A stretch of 64,000 nucleotides of DNA from Dendrolimus kikuchii (lineage: Eukaryota; Arthropoda; Insecta; Lepidoptera; Lasiocampidae). Positions 40,593 to 52,290 of this stretch are shown in pieces. Numbering within the stretch: the stretch's first letter is position 1; each line of letters opens with the position of its first letter. The DNA is taken from assembly GCA_019925095.2 (NCBI GenBank), contig CM034412.1, forward strand, positions 4,796,001 to 4,860,000, given 5' to 3'. Below the pieces are notes generated by a model, which did not search any database, was not told the DNA's origin, and was given only the letters and a program-made list of their open reading frames with translations. The translations under genes were made by a program, and so were the position numbers.

Positions 40593-41584
40593 AAAAACAA
40601 ACATACAACTTACAAATCTTCGCGTTTATAATATTTTAGGATTATTATTTATAGGATAAGATGTATAAATCTGTACAAAAATGCAGCCCCGTGTTTTGTG
40701 TTCGCAAAACTCGCAAAGCAATCGATGGATTTAATTATTTTTTTTCACATAATGTTACATTTTAATAGAGGTATATTTTAATAAATCAAATTTTCCACGG
40801 GAAACGGAAATTACAAACTATTTGACAGCCTTAGATAATTAAAAAAAAAACAAAGGACTCAGTCACAGCGAAGCGTGACCAGATTTAGTTAAGATATTTT
40901 CGGAAAATCTGTTAGATTTAGATATACATATTCACCTATTATTACCTCTTCGTCTAAACATAGCCCACAAAACAACAACCGATTTACCCATATCGCGCTT
41001 TTTTAAACAAAATAAATTTTTAACAATATTTTAGTTAAATTGTGTATTTAAAAGGTTAATTTTAAACTACTACTAATCTAAGTTTAACTTAAACATAATT
41101 AAAAAGTGATTTTCAGTGCAAAAATCGAGTGTGTTTCATAGAGAAATGATCTTGTGAGGAGAAACAATGTATACATAATTATATTATCGTCTTTCCTATC
41201 TCTGTTTAGTTTAAAAAAAAATTAAATACATCAAAACATAAATAAAGTATAAACTGTAAATGTTTATTAGTTATATTCTATCTATAATCACTTAAGACTA
41301 TAAGTAGAATACCGAGTCTAGGTCATTGAAGGCGACGTGTAACTAAAAGGTTTCCGGAAGGCTGGCTACGTTACTTCGCTGTATCGCCATACTGATTCGT
41401 AGTCCGAGGTAGGGACCAGTTCTCAAATCACGTGAAGAATTATCAAATAATAGTGTAGTTCTCTCTCTACCTCTCTCTAACTTCTAAGGAACAATTTCTG
41501 CGAAGGAATGTCAAACGCCACAAACTAAGGGAAAGGATAATAATTTTATACAATAATATTATCTATTTATTTTTTCAAAATTAG
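40593..41584. other. No gene seen
   Basis: Unassigned AT-rich DNA. Confidence 0.4.
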
Positions 41585-41735
41585 CCGATACGATTCCTGA
41601 CGAGTGTAATTGATTTTTCAAAAATCTAATGTTACCATTTTAGTTTTCGTCAAAATCGGCGGCGAGACTCCCTTGTCTGTTTTTCGCTATTTCGTATAGT
41701 TTAGGATTTGGCCCTGAAGGCCCACTTGAAACGAA
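41585..41735 (+). repeat. Repeat X, copy 1
   Basis: GATnCGATTnCTGA, TAATTGATTTTnCAAAnATCTA, TTTTAGTTTTC.T.AAAATC and GAGACTCCnT, ending GGCCCACTTGAAA, shared with 50855-51180. Confidence 0.55.
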
Positions 41736-43204
41736 TTAAAATAATTTTAAATATCATAAATAACTCACTATTTAAACTGAAATATTTGAAGCAGAAACAT
41801 TCACTATCATCATTAATTCACATAAAAAAACTAAGTGTAACTTATCCTCACTTAAATGTACTAATGAACAAAACAAATTGACTATTCTATAAATGCACCA
41901 AACTATAACTAGCTACGCCCATTTTATCACACGAAAAGCCACCAATACCATGTCATCTAACATTGCAAACTTATCATACACCAACAAAAAACAAACGCGC
42001 ACTCTTATTGCAAAATAATAAAGTTCAAAATCAAATAGTGTCATTAGAACGTAACGGTAAATAGAATACGTTTGTGTGAAATAGACAAACACATCTGTGA
42101 ATGGGTAACGCACACATCGACAGAGACGCGAATGTCACAAAATCCAGCCAGTTTCTAGGTTAGAGCATGCGGCTGCGCAAGTAGGGTGGCTATGAAGTTG
42201 GTCTGTTTGCGGATTTTCTATTATAAATTCAGAACAGATTTTATTACACGGTGAAAGGAATTTAATTAAGTTGTAGAGCAAGAGAAATTTAACTAAGTCT
42301 ATTTATTGTTAGTCTGCAATTTTATAAAACAATATAGGGACATCACACATGTGTATAGAGGCATTTTATATTGAATTTGTTACGCTTTTAGATTAATCAC
42401 ACTTCATAATTGTACATCTAAAGCAAAAAACAGAGAAAAATTTGTGCCTATTTCATATGATATACACAGGGCAGTTAATCAGGTCAGCGCATGGCTATTT
42501 CAAAATTATGATAATTCAAGCAAAAATAATATTGAATTTCTAATATTTGAATAATGATTGAAACACTGATTAGTAGAATACTGGAAGTTAAATTTTAAAA
42601 AAATGTAATTAATTTACGTTTACTATTAATATAAATTTACTAAAAAAATACCAAAAAATAAATTAATTTTAAGAAATAACGCTTCAAATAGTTTACCGTC
42701 AAATGAGTTTCGTTGTTAGTTTTCGTACTCAAATATTTTATGAAATTATATGAAAATGAAAAACAAAAAATATTTAGAACTACAACAATAAAGTCAACAA
42801 TAACAGAAAAATAAATAGAACGATATAACGTAAAATGCACTTAAATATAAATTAAAATCATGCAAAAGAAGATCTGAAACGAAAACGAACCACAAAAGAC
42901 GTTTGAGAGTAAGACCTCAGTTTTAAAACTGATAAAGAATATAGGACGACCCATAATCGTGTTAATGTAACAACTACTGATTCAGACACCACTCATAATC
43001 TGAATCAAGCTTAAATTGGAAATATTTTTTTTGTTTGATTTGTGCTTGACCGTCAATATTTGAGAGACCAGTTTTTATTAAAATCATGTTGATTTTGCTT
43101 ATGTCCTAATAAATACGGAACTCATATCCACCGGAACCAATGACCTTGCTCCGGCCGCGTGCGCTAGCGACCCACACTGCGATGCACTACAGTGCAATAA
43201 AATC
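41736..43204. other. No gene seen
   Basis: AT-rich, unassigned. Frames at 41913-42113 and 42640-42840 lack motifs. Confidence 0.4.
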
Positions 43205-43445
43205 AGCGCGGAAGTTTACGGGGATTGCTGTGTTGAAAACTCATCGATATTTTAATGGCAGAAATATAATATAAACCTTTTAGCGTTCCACTGCTGGGCT
43301 TGGATGTTATCATTTAGGGGAATGGATAGCATATTCGCCAGACTTATCGCAGGTATATTGACAACCTCACAGAACACAGAAATTCACCGCGCGTCAAAGC
43401 AAAGTGAAAATATAAACAAAAAATAATTAAAAGCGAGTTTTAGCA
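43205..43445 (+). repeat. Repeat V, copy 2, with inserted segment
   Basis: Matches 38988-39195 except for about 105 bp at 43273-43378. That segment includes CCACTGCTGGGCTTGG, the reverse of a SINE/LINE CAGCAGTGG tail. 43446-43867 is unassigned. Confidence 0.5.
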
Positions 43446-43867
43446 TTTTCAAAAATGCGAGTGAAGGGTATTTTGGAACACAAAGTCAAAACTTTATTGC
43501 TCTGTTGGCAATCTCACTGTGCAGGTTTACTCAAAACTTGTTTCTTCACTGTGAGTATATGGTTATTTATTATAAGCAATGTACATAAGAGTCAGTTACA
43601 CGTTAAAACAGATATTGCCTAATGAAAAAAAATAAGAGTATTAAAACTTACAGAATATAATTTTGAATATCATGAAAATAATAAGTGTAAGGCAAAATTT
43701 TTGTTTGTCAGTTTGTTTGAAAATAATTTTCGAATAAGCTTCGAAACTGCTCAATAGATTTCAATAAAAATATTTGGAATTAATATAGTAATTTTAACTT
43801 AAATTCTCGTATTTTTTACATTTTGATATATTACAGAATTTAAAAGTCATAAACATATTTTTTTTTA

Positions 43868-44096
43868 ATAATCGTCCGACAAGCACACTCATTGTATATC
43901 GCCAAGCTAAGCAAGTTACGCTTGTGTTACTTGTAATATACAACGGACCACTCTAGGGCTGATCACAGACCAAAGTAAATAACAGAAAGTTCGTTTCCGA
44001 AATTTACCATGCCAGAAATCGAACCCGTAGCCTCTGCTTTCCAGCGAGTTTAGCCTGCTAAGACTTAGCCCGCTCAACCACAGAGGCCGCCGACTG
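43868..44096 (-). mobile_element. tSINE-2 copy, nearly full length
   Basis: Reverse complement: GGCGGCCTCTGTGGTTGAGC, B box region GGGTTCGATTTCTGGCATGG, body to GGCGATATACAATGAG. Confidence 0.82.
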
Positions 44097-44869
44097 TCAT
44101 ATGATAACCTACTTTTTATGGAATACATATATATATCTGTAGGTATATATTTTTACGGGAAAATAACTGAAAATACCGTATTCCGAGTTTGTCAACTAAA
44201 CAACCAGAGTACTATGGCACGATGCACTCAATTCACTTGATGTTGGCCTACTAGGAACCTGTTACAGCGTCTTATTGGGACAAAATCACTAAGGCCCGAA
44301 CATGAATTACTATGAAAGTCTACCGAAATTAGGTACCGTAAGGTAATAACATTTGTTCCAATAGTGCCACCTATAGTAATATTTGAAAGCAGTTGTGTTT
44401 AGTAACGAGCGAATTTAGTGACAAAAAAATCATACTTCGACTTTGGTCGGATGCACAAGTCATATCAGCTTGCTATAGTGGCTAATTGTTATGGGAGAAA
44501 CATAGATTATAATTAATTGTACTTTACATCGGGATTAGACGCATTTGACCAAAACAGTGCTCTCATCTCTACAGAATCCTTCACAGTTCGTGGCCTTGCA
44601 TATGCATTCCTAAATTATTTAAATATAATCTCTACACAAAGTTTTAATAAGTCTTAACAGAAAATATTCACAAAAGCCACTTCCATCATAATAATATACA
44701 CAGACAAACCTTCGCTTTATCGTCATCTGTTTGCAATGTTATTATCCAGTTAGCAAGTTGTAAAACCGTCAGAACCAACAAAGACAATGTCTTAAGAACC
44801 AACTGTATTGAATTGTTGAGAAGATAATTGCAGGCTTATATTTTCAATTTAACGTAATTATGCAATACT
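44097..44869. other. No gene; small repeat match
   Basis: 44435-44505 (ACTTCGACTTTGGTCGGATG...) is the inverse of 37945-38000. Otherwise unassigned. Confidence 0.4.
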
Positions 44870-44938
44870 AGGATACGCCCGCGACTTCGTCCACGCTTGA
44901 CTTGAAATTACGGCAGGATTCCCTGTATACCAAGTACC
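44870..44938 (+). repeat. 'cgcccgcgacttcgtccacg' repeat fragment
   Basis: TAGGATACGCCCGCGACTTC and the following GTCCACGCTTGACTTGAAAT mirror 33905-33960 in reverse. Directly abuts the Helitron F copy. Confidence 0.5.
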
Positions 44939-44939
44939 A

Positions 44940-45251
44940 CATTAATTTAAATTATAAGTTGGAACATCATCAAGGTTCTGTTGTTAAAGACTATATATAC
45001 TTCTATAATCACAGATTTCGCCAAGGCCACACTGTTAATTTGACTTTAATCATAAACAAAAGAGTATATATGCGTGTGGGTGTCAAATACATGTGTGTAA
45101 TGTTTTTTTTATGCAAAATTAAAAAAAAATATTAGCATTCTGCACTCCTTCTCTATATAAACTATAAGTGTGCGAAATTTCATACTCCTCCGTCCGCGCC
45201 ATTCTCGTAAAAAGGGGTACAAAGTTTTTGTTTCACGTATAAATATAATGG
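44940..45251 (-). mobile_element. Helitron F copy, 3' end missing
   Basis: Reverse complement starts CCATTATATTTATACGTGAA and runs to TTATAATTTAAATTAAT. The hairpin and CTAG terminus are replaced by the preceding repeat. The open frame 44902-45135 is an artefact of this copy. Confidence 0.72.
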
Positions 45252-45465
45252 TTATTTGTTATAGTCAAAATCAGCCTATAATTTTCACAACGTCCGAATC
45301 GGCTCAAAACACACACATAAAACGATATTATACATAATACACACATATACAACTATGCTATAAGGCAAACTTAGCCCTAGAACAGTATCCTTACAGTTAA
45401 ACTATGCGTCAACAACTTCAACATGTTGGTGGCTAATTTTTTATTTATATAGGCTATATAAATTT

Positions 45466-45749
45466 GTGGAAAGAATGCATGATGAAAGAATGACTAAACA
45501 GATATACAATGCAAAAGTGGATGGATGCAGAAGTCGTGGAAGGCCACGACACACCTTCCATGATCAAATTGATCGTGTACTAGCGGAGGGTGATGTCAGG
45601 AGCCTTAAGAACAGACGAGTGTGCATGACAAGAGTTATGAATGTCAAAGAAGCAAGTGAGGTGTGTAAGAATGGACCTAACTGGCGCTCTGTTATTCGTG
45701 CCTACCCCGCAAGGGAACTGGCGTGAAGTTATGTATGTATGTATGTATG
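45466..45749 (+). mobile_element. RTE-A LINE copy with 9-bp TSD
   Basis: Open 86-residue fragment MERMHDERMTK to ARELA-stop. TSD TATAAATTT at 45457-45465 and 45750-45758. Confidence 0.92.
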
Positions 45750-46021
45750 TATAAATTTTTATGCACCTTTATGCAGGGACATATATAATACATCGCTTCT
45801 TTGCTTCAATAATGTGTTATCTTGAAAATTGAAATTTTAGAAGAGTTTTATTAACCTTCAAAAAAGAATAGTATCGAAGTGAATAACTTTTTTACTGTCA
45901 ATCAACAATGTACTATAACATAGTAACCAATTCATAGCATGAATAAGAAAGTAGAATATCTAGGTTAAGAAAGAAGGATGTTATATTAGAATAAGGATCT
46001 GATGTAATAGATTTAAGTGAT

Positions 46022-46140
46022 CATTAAAAAAAAAGATAAAAAAATTAATTAAAAAGCTCAAAAAGAATAAAAACGAAAATATAATTAATAAATAGAAATA
46101 AAACATAAAAATCCCACCTTGTCTGTCCGGTGGAAGGGAT
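46022..46140 (+). mobile_element. A-rich/T-rich retroposon Q, copy 3 (inverse of the others)
   Basis: A-rich strand with stem CCACC / GGTGG (46114-46118, 46129-46133) around a CTTGTCTGTC-type loop. Reverse complement aligns with 55087-55275. Flanks 45760-46021 and 46141-46467 are unassigned. Confidence 0.5.
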
Positions 46141-46467
46141 TTAAAAACAATGTATTATAAAAGATTTCACGTTTTTTAGAAAAATGAAATCGGAAATTAT
46201 TTTAATTATCAAATAAAAGAAAAACGGTTTATCGGACACATCACGTTATTGAAGCAAAGAGGCGACATGTTCCTGTGCAATTTTATCCATATCGTCAAAT
46301 TAGGGTCTCTATGAGTTTAGGATATTTCCCCAATTCAATGAAATTATTATGCCAAAAATAAGATGACATCCCGAACATAGCGTTCTTACATATATTCACC
46401 GAATTTTCATAACCCAGAAACAAACATAAATAAATACGACAAAGTGTTTTGAACCCTAACTAAAGTT

Positions 46468-46779
46468 TATCCGTACAGGAACGGAGAAAGAATACAATTT
46501 CCTGCGGCCGGGCGGCCTGTCGTAAGAGGCGACTTAACAACCCACAGCCAGGTGGTAGGGCATTTGCCCCACTGGATGGCTACCACCCCTGGTCTAAAGT
46601 ATGTCGCCATAACAACGTTGAGTTATGTTCCGGCATTAGTGACCAGGTTCCAGACTCCCTTAAGAGAGCAGTAGCGCATTTGTAGCACCTTTAGTGTTGC
46701 AAATGTCCATAGGCGATGGTATCCGCTTTTCATCAAGTGGGCCGTCTGCCTGTCAGCTGATCTCCTGCAATAAAAAAAA
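46468..46779 (+). mobile_element. SINE-B, full length
   Basis: TATCCGTACAGGAACGGAG to CTCCTGCAATAAAAAAAA, with few differences from consensus. Confidence 0.93.
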
Positions 46780-47484
46780 GTTTTTGGGGACAATGTTCCA
46801 CTATCTAGAGACCTAAAGCCCAGTAACTTAAAAAAAAAATGGTTGTAACATTCACAGAAGGACTGAAACGGACTTAAGTTCTTGAAAATTTTATATGCGT
46901 TTGGTTTTTACCAAAATGTTACAGACTTCTAAAAAGATCGTTAAAACATTATTCACGTCCTTTTATATCAATCAACATGCAATGTTAATTAATAGTTATT
47001 ATGTCAAGGTTATGTTTGTTGCAACAAAAGAATAATACAATCAAAAACATATATATATGCATAGGTACATACGACATTACAAGTTTTATTAGACCATTAG
47101 CTTAATTAGGTTGAGAAGTTTTGTTTACGTTTAATATGGGTTTCACACGTACGATAAGTTTATAGTTTTGTTTATCCTTATACATATATATTGGAATACT
47201 TTTTAAAGAAGCAAGATGTATACTACGAACAAAACTAAAATGCGGCCTTGAAGTTTGTACGCGTCATCGCGCAATACGCAGTTGTAAGGTTCACAGACAA
47301 AACGGAGTGAGAAGAGTGTTGCCTTCTCGTTCGGCCGCTGTTCAGACGCGCATGTTATCTCTTTCGCGCAATACACTATAAAGTGTAATAAACGATAATA
47401 TTTCACTGGACCAGCGTAAACTTACGGAACAACTTCATTCGAGGCGTATTTAAATTTTGCGCGCGACGATTGGTAAATAAGTCA
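46780..47484. other. No gene seen
   Basis: 47210-47480 is locally GC-richer with CpG-containing stretches (CGCGTCATCGCGCAATACGC). No frame or element recognised; a regulatory or LTR origin is possible. Confidence 0.35.
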
Positions 47485-47496
47485 GGTAGTGGAGTG

Positions 47497-47731
47497 CCCG
47501 TATCTCCCGGCCCGGACGTTTACCCGTAGATAGAGGCGACTTCAAGTCGGCTAGGGTTGCGGCGTTAGCCACGACCTGTTCTCGTGGCCCTGGCTTATTA
47601 TGACGTCAGGAGGAATACAGGGGTGTTTAGTGGGTTATCCGGCAATAATGCTGATCAATCTCACATTTCTCTACTGCTAAACATGTCCCCGAGAAGTGGG
47701 GTGTTTGCAAACGGATTCTACTCGAAAAAAA
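47497..47731 (+). mobile_element. R1-clade-like LINE 3' tail with 12-bp TSD
   Basis: TSD GGTAGTGGAGTG / GGTAGTGAAGTG (47485-47496, 47732-47743; one mismatch). GC-rich start, GGGGTGTTTAGTGGGTTATC box, ending CAAACGGATTCTACTCG and poly-A. Confidence 0.85.
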
Positions 47732-47743
47732 GGTAGTGAAGTG

Positions 47744-49544
47744 ACTTCCTCTTTCCTGCACTATTCGTGCAAAGTGTGGCGGGTTTAAAATATCCGTGAA
47801 TATTGTAGCTTTAAAATAATCTCCTCAGACAAATTTTAGGTATTTGATTGACGTCAAACAAGATAGTTCTATGCACCCAAACAAACATGTCTAAGTTTGT
47901 AGGGGTGCATAGCGCAGTCGTCTACATTTTGTACAAGCTAGTACAAAATGTACACGGCTGCGGCATTCATTACCTTAGATGATAATTTAGTTTTCAACAA
48001 TTTTAAAAGTTCCTTACTGTCATACTATGGAGCTTTAAAAAATATTGCTCGTAAGCTCCAATTTGAACATAACTTTACACATAGAGTACTGTTAGTGACA
48101 GTGAAGTATGGTTTGGTGCTGACCCAATTATCCGGTGGTCACCATTGCAATCCGATTTGTCACTTTGATTAATAGGCACTAATTATGACGAATAGACAAA
48201 TGGCATTCCAATTTTAAACGAGCTGAAATCATTAGAAAGCTTTCGTATTCGGATTTTAAAATTAAAAGCGGAAAGCGTATTTATAAAAGCGAAAACGGGC
48301 GGAGAGGAGCGGATAAAAGAGGCACGAGATTTTTTAGTGTAAAATTTATTTAACAAATAACAAAACCGACTTCAAAAATAATTAAAAAGCAAAAGAAAAA
48401 TATTTTCTACTACATCTTAAAGTAGGTGCGAAGTAAGACATAAAAATTACTATTATTTGCAAATTCGTTGTTTTTTTTAATGTTTTACTTGAGTTTGACT
48501 TCAGGATGTTGTAGAAAATAGTTATTTTATGCATTTTACTTTCTTCTGAAGGCGAATTTGATTTTTGTTAAAAAAAATATTTTCTACCTTTTAGTTAGCT
48601 ACGCAAGTACTTGAATAGCTTTAGTAAAAAATGAGCACGTTGTACGTGTCTATAATGTTCGAGGGTTGCTCTCGATGTTCCTGGGATCCACTCATCAGAT
48701 CCTGATTTGGTGACAATTCGACCACTTAAGAAGTATTTTTTCGAATAAAAAAAAATCAGTTCACAATTGATAGGTAAATCGCGTGACAAACACAACCAAC
48801 CAAAAAAATACAGATACCTTCTTCATGTACGAAAAATTTAGAACATGAAAGTGAACTATACTGTTTCCAAACGTTTATTTTACTTTTGACGTTTGCACAT
48901 CTATCAAGTTACATATTTCTTAACAGTAAAGCCGATATGAAACAAATGACATAATTGTCGTACTTTATAGTTGTGGGTGATGTAATAGTGATGTTTTGAA
49001 ACTCAAGTAACGCACCGACTATTAAACCATCGACACTATACGTAAATACTCGCAAGTAATCGATTGGAAAATGAAAATTTTTCTACTTTAAAGAAAAAAT
49101 AATACCGCAATTATTATAAGTGCCATTTTATTTTGCCGAATTAAACACAATGATAATTTATAAATAAATAAATAATAAATCTATGAATAAGTTAAATTAA
49201 TTAAAATTTATTTATAAATGGAGTCGATTTTTATAACAAATCGAGTCGGTAACGCATTAGAACATTACTAATTGTTCCGTCATCGAGCTGTCAAAAGCGA
49301 GAGTTTTTGGCGGGAACTGAAAGGAGATGTGCTGTGCAGTTTTATTTTCTAAAAATGTGTAAAATTACTCTAAAATGCACAATAGTTGTAGGATATTGAT
49401 AGTTTTTGAGTAGTCATTATTTGGTTTTGGGAGAAATGTGAACTGTATAGTCATATGTGGCCTTTCGAGTTGTCAAGAGAACTCCGTTGAATGGCGTCAG
49501 TTGATAACCTACAGTTCAGCTGTGCTACACATAGGCTTAAGAAA
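47744..49544. other. No gene; two local motifs
   Basis: Inverted repeat at 47923-47952 (see findings). TTTTTGGCGGGAA at 49304-49316 matches an E2F site. 48590-48800 has the 'ttgctctcgatgttcctgggatcc' block (CTCGATGTTCCTGGGATCC), a widespread lepidopteran repeat. No coding exon supported. Confidence 0.35.
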
Positions 49545-49625
49545 ATGAAGAAACTATATTGTAAACTAAGATCTGGCTTAAAGGCCTAGCTGCCAAGCCA
49601 TAAACCTAAATAAATAATAATAAAG
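49545..49625 (+). mobile_element. LINE 3' end scrap
   Basis: CTGGCTTAAAGGCCTAGCTG, CCAAGCCATAAACCTAAATA and an AATAAT tail; same type as 24795-24862. Confidence 0.6.
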
Positions 49626-49831
49626 CTGTCAAAAGTAAAGTAAATGCTTAGTAGGAGTATAGTGATTTATATTTTAAAACAATGAATGGGACAACTCATT
49701 ATTATGTGGTGCTTAGGTGCAGAATGATTACCACAACGTCATAGTCCTTGGGATCGACGACAGGAATGAGTCTCAATAGGGGGGGGGGTCCTGCGAAATC
49801 CAAATTTCGCAGACAAATACACAACTTATCA

Positions 49832-50087
49832 TTTTTTTTAATTGCAGGAGATCAGCAGACCGGCAGACGGCCCACTTGATGAAAAGCGGTTACCAAATCT
49901 ATGGACATTTGCAAACTAATGCCGGAACACAACTCAAGGTTGTTATGGCGACATACTTTCGACCAGGGGTGGTAGCCATCCAGTCGGGCAAATGCTCTAC
50001 CACCTGGCTGTGGGTTGTTAAGTCGTCTCTTACGACAGGCCGCTCGGCCGCAGGAAATGGTATTCTTTCTCCGTTCCTGCACGGATA
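49832..50087 (-). mobile_element. SINE-B with internal deletion
   Basis: GACATTTGCAA joins directly to ACTAATGCCGG, removing about 55 bp. Both ends of the unit are otherwise present. A perfect 9-bp inverted repeat CTGCGAAAT / ATTTCGCAG lies just upstream (49791-49812). Confidence 0.9.
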
Positions 50088-50152
50088 ACATTATTATTAT
50101 CATTAACGCAACTTTGACGACTAAGACGTCCAGTACATTAAGCACATAAATT

Positions 50153-50262
50153 GCTTTTTGCGGGACGCGTAGGTTAAAAGCCGCAGAGCAGCGCTAAACC
50201 GGTCATAGTGGAGTTCTATCCGGGAGGCCTATGTCTGCTGCAATGATGATGACTTAAGGTAA
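50153..50262 (+). mobile_element. RTE/SINE 3' tail ('gggaggcctatgtc' type)
   Basis: CGGGAGGCCTATGTCTGCTG followed by CAATGATGATGAC: the widespread GGGAGGCCTATGTCCAGCAG-type tail with a GAT-repeat end. Confidence 0.6.
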
Positions 50263-50269
50263 AAATATA

Positions 50270-50515
50270 TTAATTCGTTAAAAAGTAATTCTGTAACATA
50301 ATTCTGTATAAAACGTATAAAAAAGAACGTGGCATATAAATAGAATAAGAAATATAAAGAAAAACAATTTTTAGCTAGAGGTGTCGCTGGGGAGTTTCTT
50401 GACGCTTCTTCTCCTTAACAGCAATAACGCGTTGCTAACCGGTGTACATAGGAAGTAAAATTATATTTTAACTTATATGTATGACCTACAAAAATGTTCT
50501 CCAGTGGAACTTAGG
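50270..50515 (+). repeat. Repeat Z (LINE 3' UTR-like), copy 2
   Basis: Matches 9960-10225. Here the CCGCTTC / GAAGCGG stem is destroyed (GACGCTTC ... GCTAACCGG). Confidence 0.65.
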
Positions 50516-50544
50516 CCAGCGAGGGCGGTAATTTTCAGTTTTTG

Positions 50545-50559
50545 CCCCCCCCCCCCCCC
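50545..50559. repeat. C15 homopolymer
   Basis: Fifteen consecutive C's; other runs are G15 at 11826, G14 at 22418 and G10 at 49779. Confidence 0.9.
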
Positions 50560-50854
50560 TCCAAAAAGTTCAAGATCGGGGGTGTATATTAACTTTCGTT
50601 TATTATTAGAACTCAAATTAATTTGTAAGTGCCTAGTTACAATAGAATGATTTCATTACTGCCATATTGGGTAAATATTGGTGCAGTTTAATATTAAATT
50701 AATGTAAGGAAAATACTATTTTCCTTAAGTTAATTAAACATTTTGTTAAAAATAAACACTTTCCCTTAGTTTGATGTTTGGCATTACAGAAATTGAACCT
50801 TAAAAACTACACTATGGGTTAGTGTAATAATACAGTGGTGTTTTTTCAAATTCA

Positions 50855-51180
50855 GTCGATTCGATTGCTGATTAGGGTACTTAATTGATTTTCAAATATC
50901 TACTTATACCGCTTTAGTTTTCATGAAAATCAGCTATATCGAGACTCCTTAGAGTATTATTATTCGCTATATATGTTAAGCCGATATTAAACGGTTTGTT
51001 TTTCAATTTGGATGAATCAACCAAAGCGATACATATATAAGTAACTTATTCAATGTCATTGAACATAGCCGAGTTCTTTCAGTTCTATGCTTCTCGAGTA
51101 AATTGACTCAATTTAGTAAATATTTCTAAAATCTTCATTATAGTTTTGGATTTGACCACAGAGGCCCACTTGAAAAATTC
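50855..51180 (+). repeat. Repeat X, copy 2, with about 140-bp extra segment
   Basis: Both ends match 41585-41735 (start CGATTCGATTGCTGA; end GAGGCCCACTTGAAA). The middle 50985-51130 is absent from the other copy. Confidence 0.5.
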
Positions 51181-51264
51181 AACATGTATATACCTGTACT
51201 TTGATTTTTAATTACCTGAACTAAAATAACAGCTGTAATCGATCTTTTTTTATGTTACAAGCTT

Positions 51265-51569
51265 GGAGCAACTCACCACAGTGACTTGAATTGGAGCAAC
51301 TCACTACAGTGACTTGAATTGGAGCAACTCACCACAGTGACTTGAATTGGAGCAACTCACCACTGTCACTTGAATTGGCGCAACTCACCAGTGACTTGTA
51401 TTGGAGCAACTCACCACTGTCACTTGAATTGGAGCAACTCACCACAGTGACTTGAATTGGAGCAACTCATTACAGTGACTTGAATTGGAGCAACTCACCA
51501 CAGTGACTTGAATTGGAGGAACTCACCACTGTCACTTGAATCGGAGCAACTCACCACTGTGAGTTGAAT
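51265..51569. repeat. 28-bp minisatellite, 11 units
   Basis: Unit GGAGCAACTCACCACAGTGA followed by CTTGAATT, repeated 11 times (one unit 25 bp). Two alternating variants (CACAGTGAC and CACTGTCAC). The last unit contains a perfect CAACTCAC / GTGAGTTG hairpin. Unit length not divisible by three, so not coding. Confidence 0.97.
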
Positions 51570-51749
51570 CCTGTAGAATTTCTATAGAAGTTCTGTAGGA
51601 TTTCAGCACACAGTGGTGAATTGTTGATTCAACTTACACAACTCACTTATGCATCAAAAAAAGGTAATAAGTAATGTAACAAAAAAAATGGGTTTGATAT
51701 ACATCAGTTTATTTTTTTCTTTTAAAAACAGTTTGTATTTCTTTATTGT

Positions 51750-51970
51750 GGTGATAGGGTATTTGTCCGTCTGGATGGCTACCACCCCTGGTCTAGAGTA
51801 TGCCACCATAACAACCTTAAGTTGTGTTCCGGCATTATTGGCCAAGTTCCAGTCTCGGAGTAGAGAGCGGCAGCGCCTTTGTAGTACTTTTGGTGTTGCA
51901 AGTGTCCATGGGCGACAGTAATCGCTTTCGTGGCATAGGCCGTCTGCTGAACTCGTACAATATAAAAAAA
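51750..51970 (+). mobile_element. SINE-B, 5'-truncated
   Basis: GGTGATAGGGTATTTGTCCG to ACTCGTACAATATAAAAAAA. The first of an inverted pair with 52100-52290. Confidence 0.85.
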
Positions 51971-52099
51971 GAAAAAATGTATGTTTAAAATATTAATTAT
52001 ATGTGCAATAGTACGAATAAATACATACATACACTCTCAAGAATATCACACTTCAGGAGCCAATTCTATTTTGACAACGATAGTTTCGACAGTACTTTG

Positions 52100-52290
52100 T
52101 TTTTTTTGTATTTTTTATTGCAGGAGATCAGAAGACAGGCAGACGGCCCTCTTGATGCAAGGCGGTTACCATGGACATTTGCAACAGCAAAGTTTCTACA
52201 AATGCGCTGCTGCTCTCTTAAGGGAAACTGGAACCTGGTCACTAATGCCGGAACACAACTCAAGGTTGTTATGGCGACATACTTTAGACC
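52100..52290 (-). mobile_element. SINE-B, 5'-truncated
   Basis: T-rich run, TTGCAGGAGATCAGAAGAC to GACATACTTTAGACC. Confidence 0.85.

Noticed and set aside
47948..48172. 74-codon open frame
   Set aside because: Starts inside an inverted repeat, has no splice signals or motifs, and is likely chance.
51265..51569. CRISPR-like array
   Set aside because: Units are contiguous 28-bp repeats with no spacers; this is a eukaryotic minisatellite.
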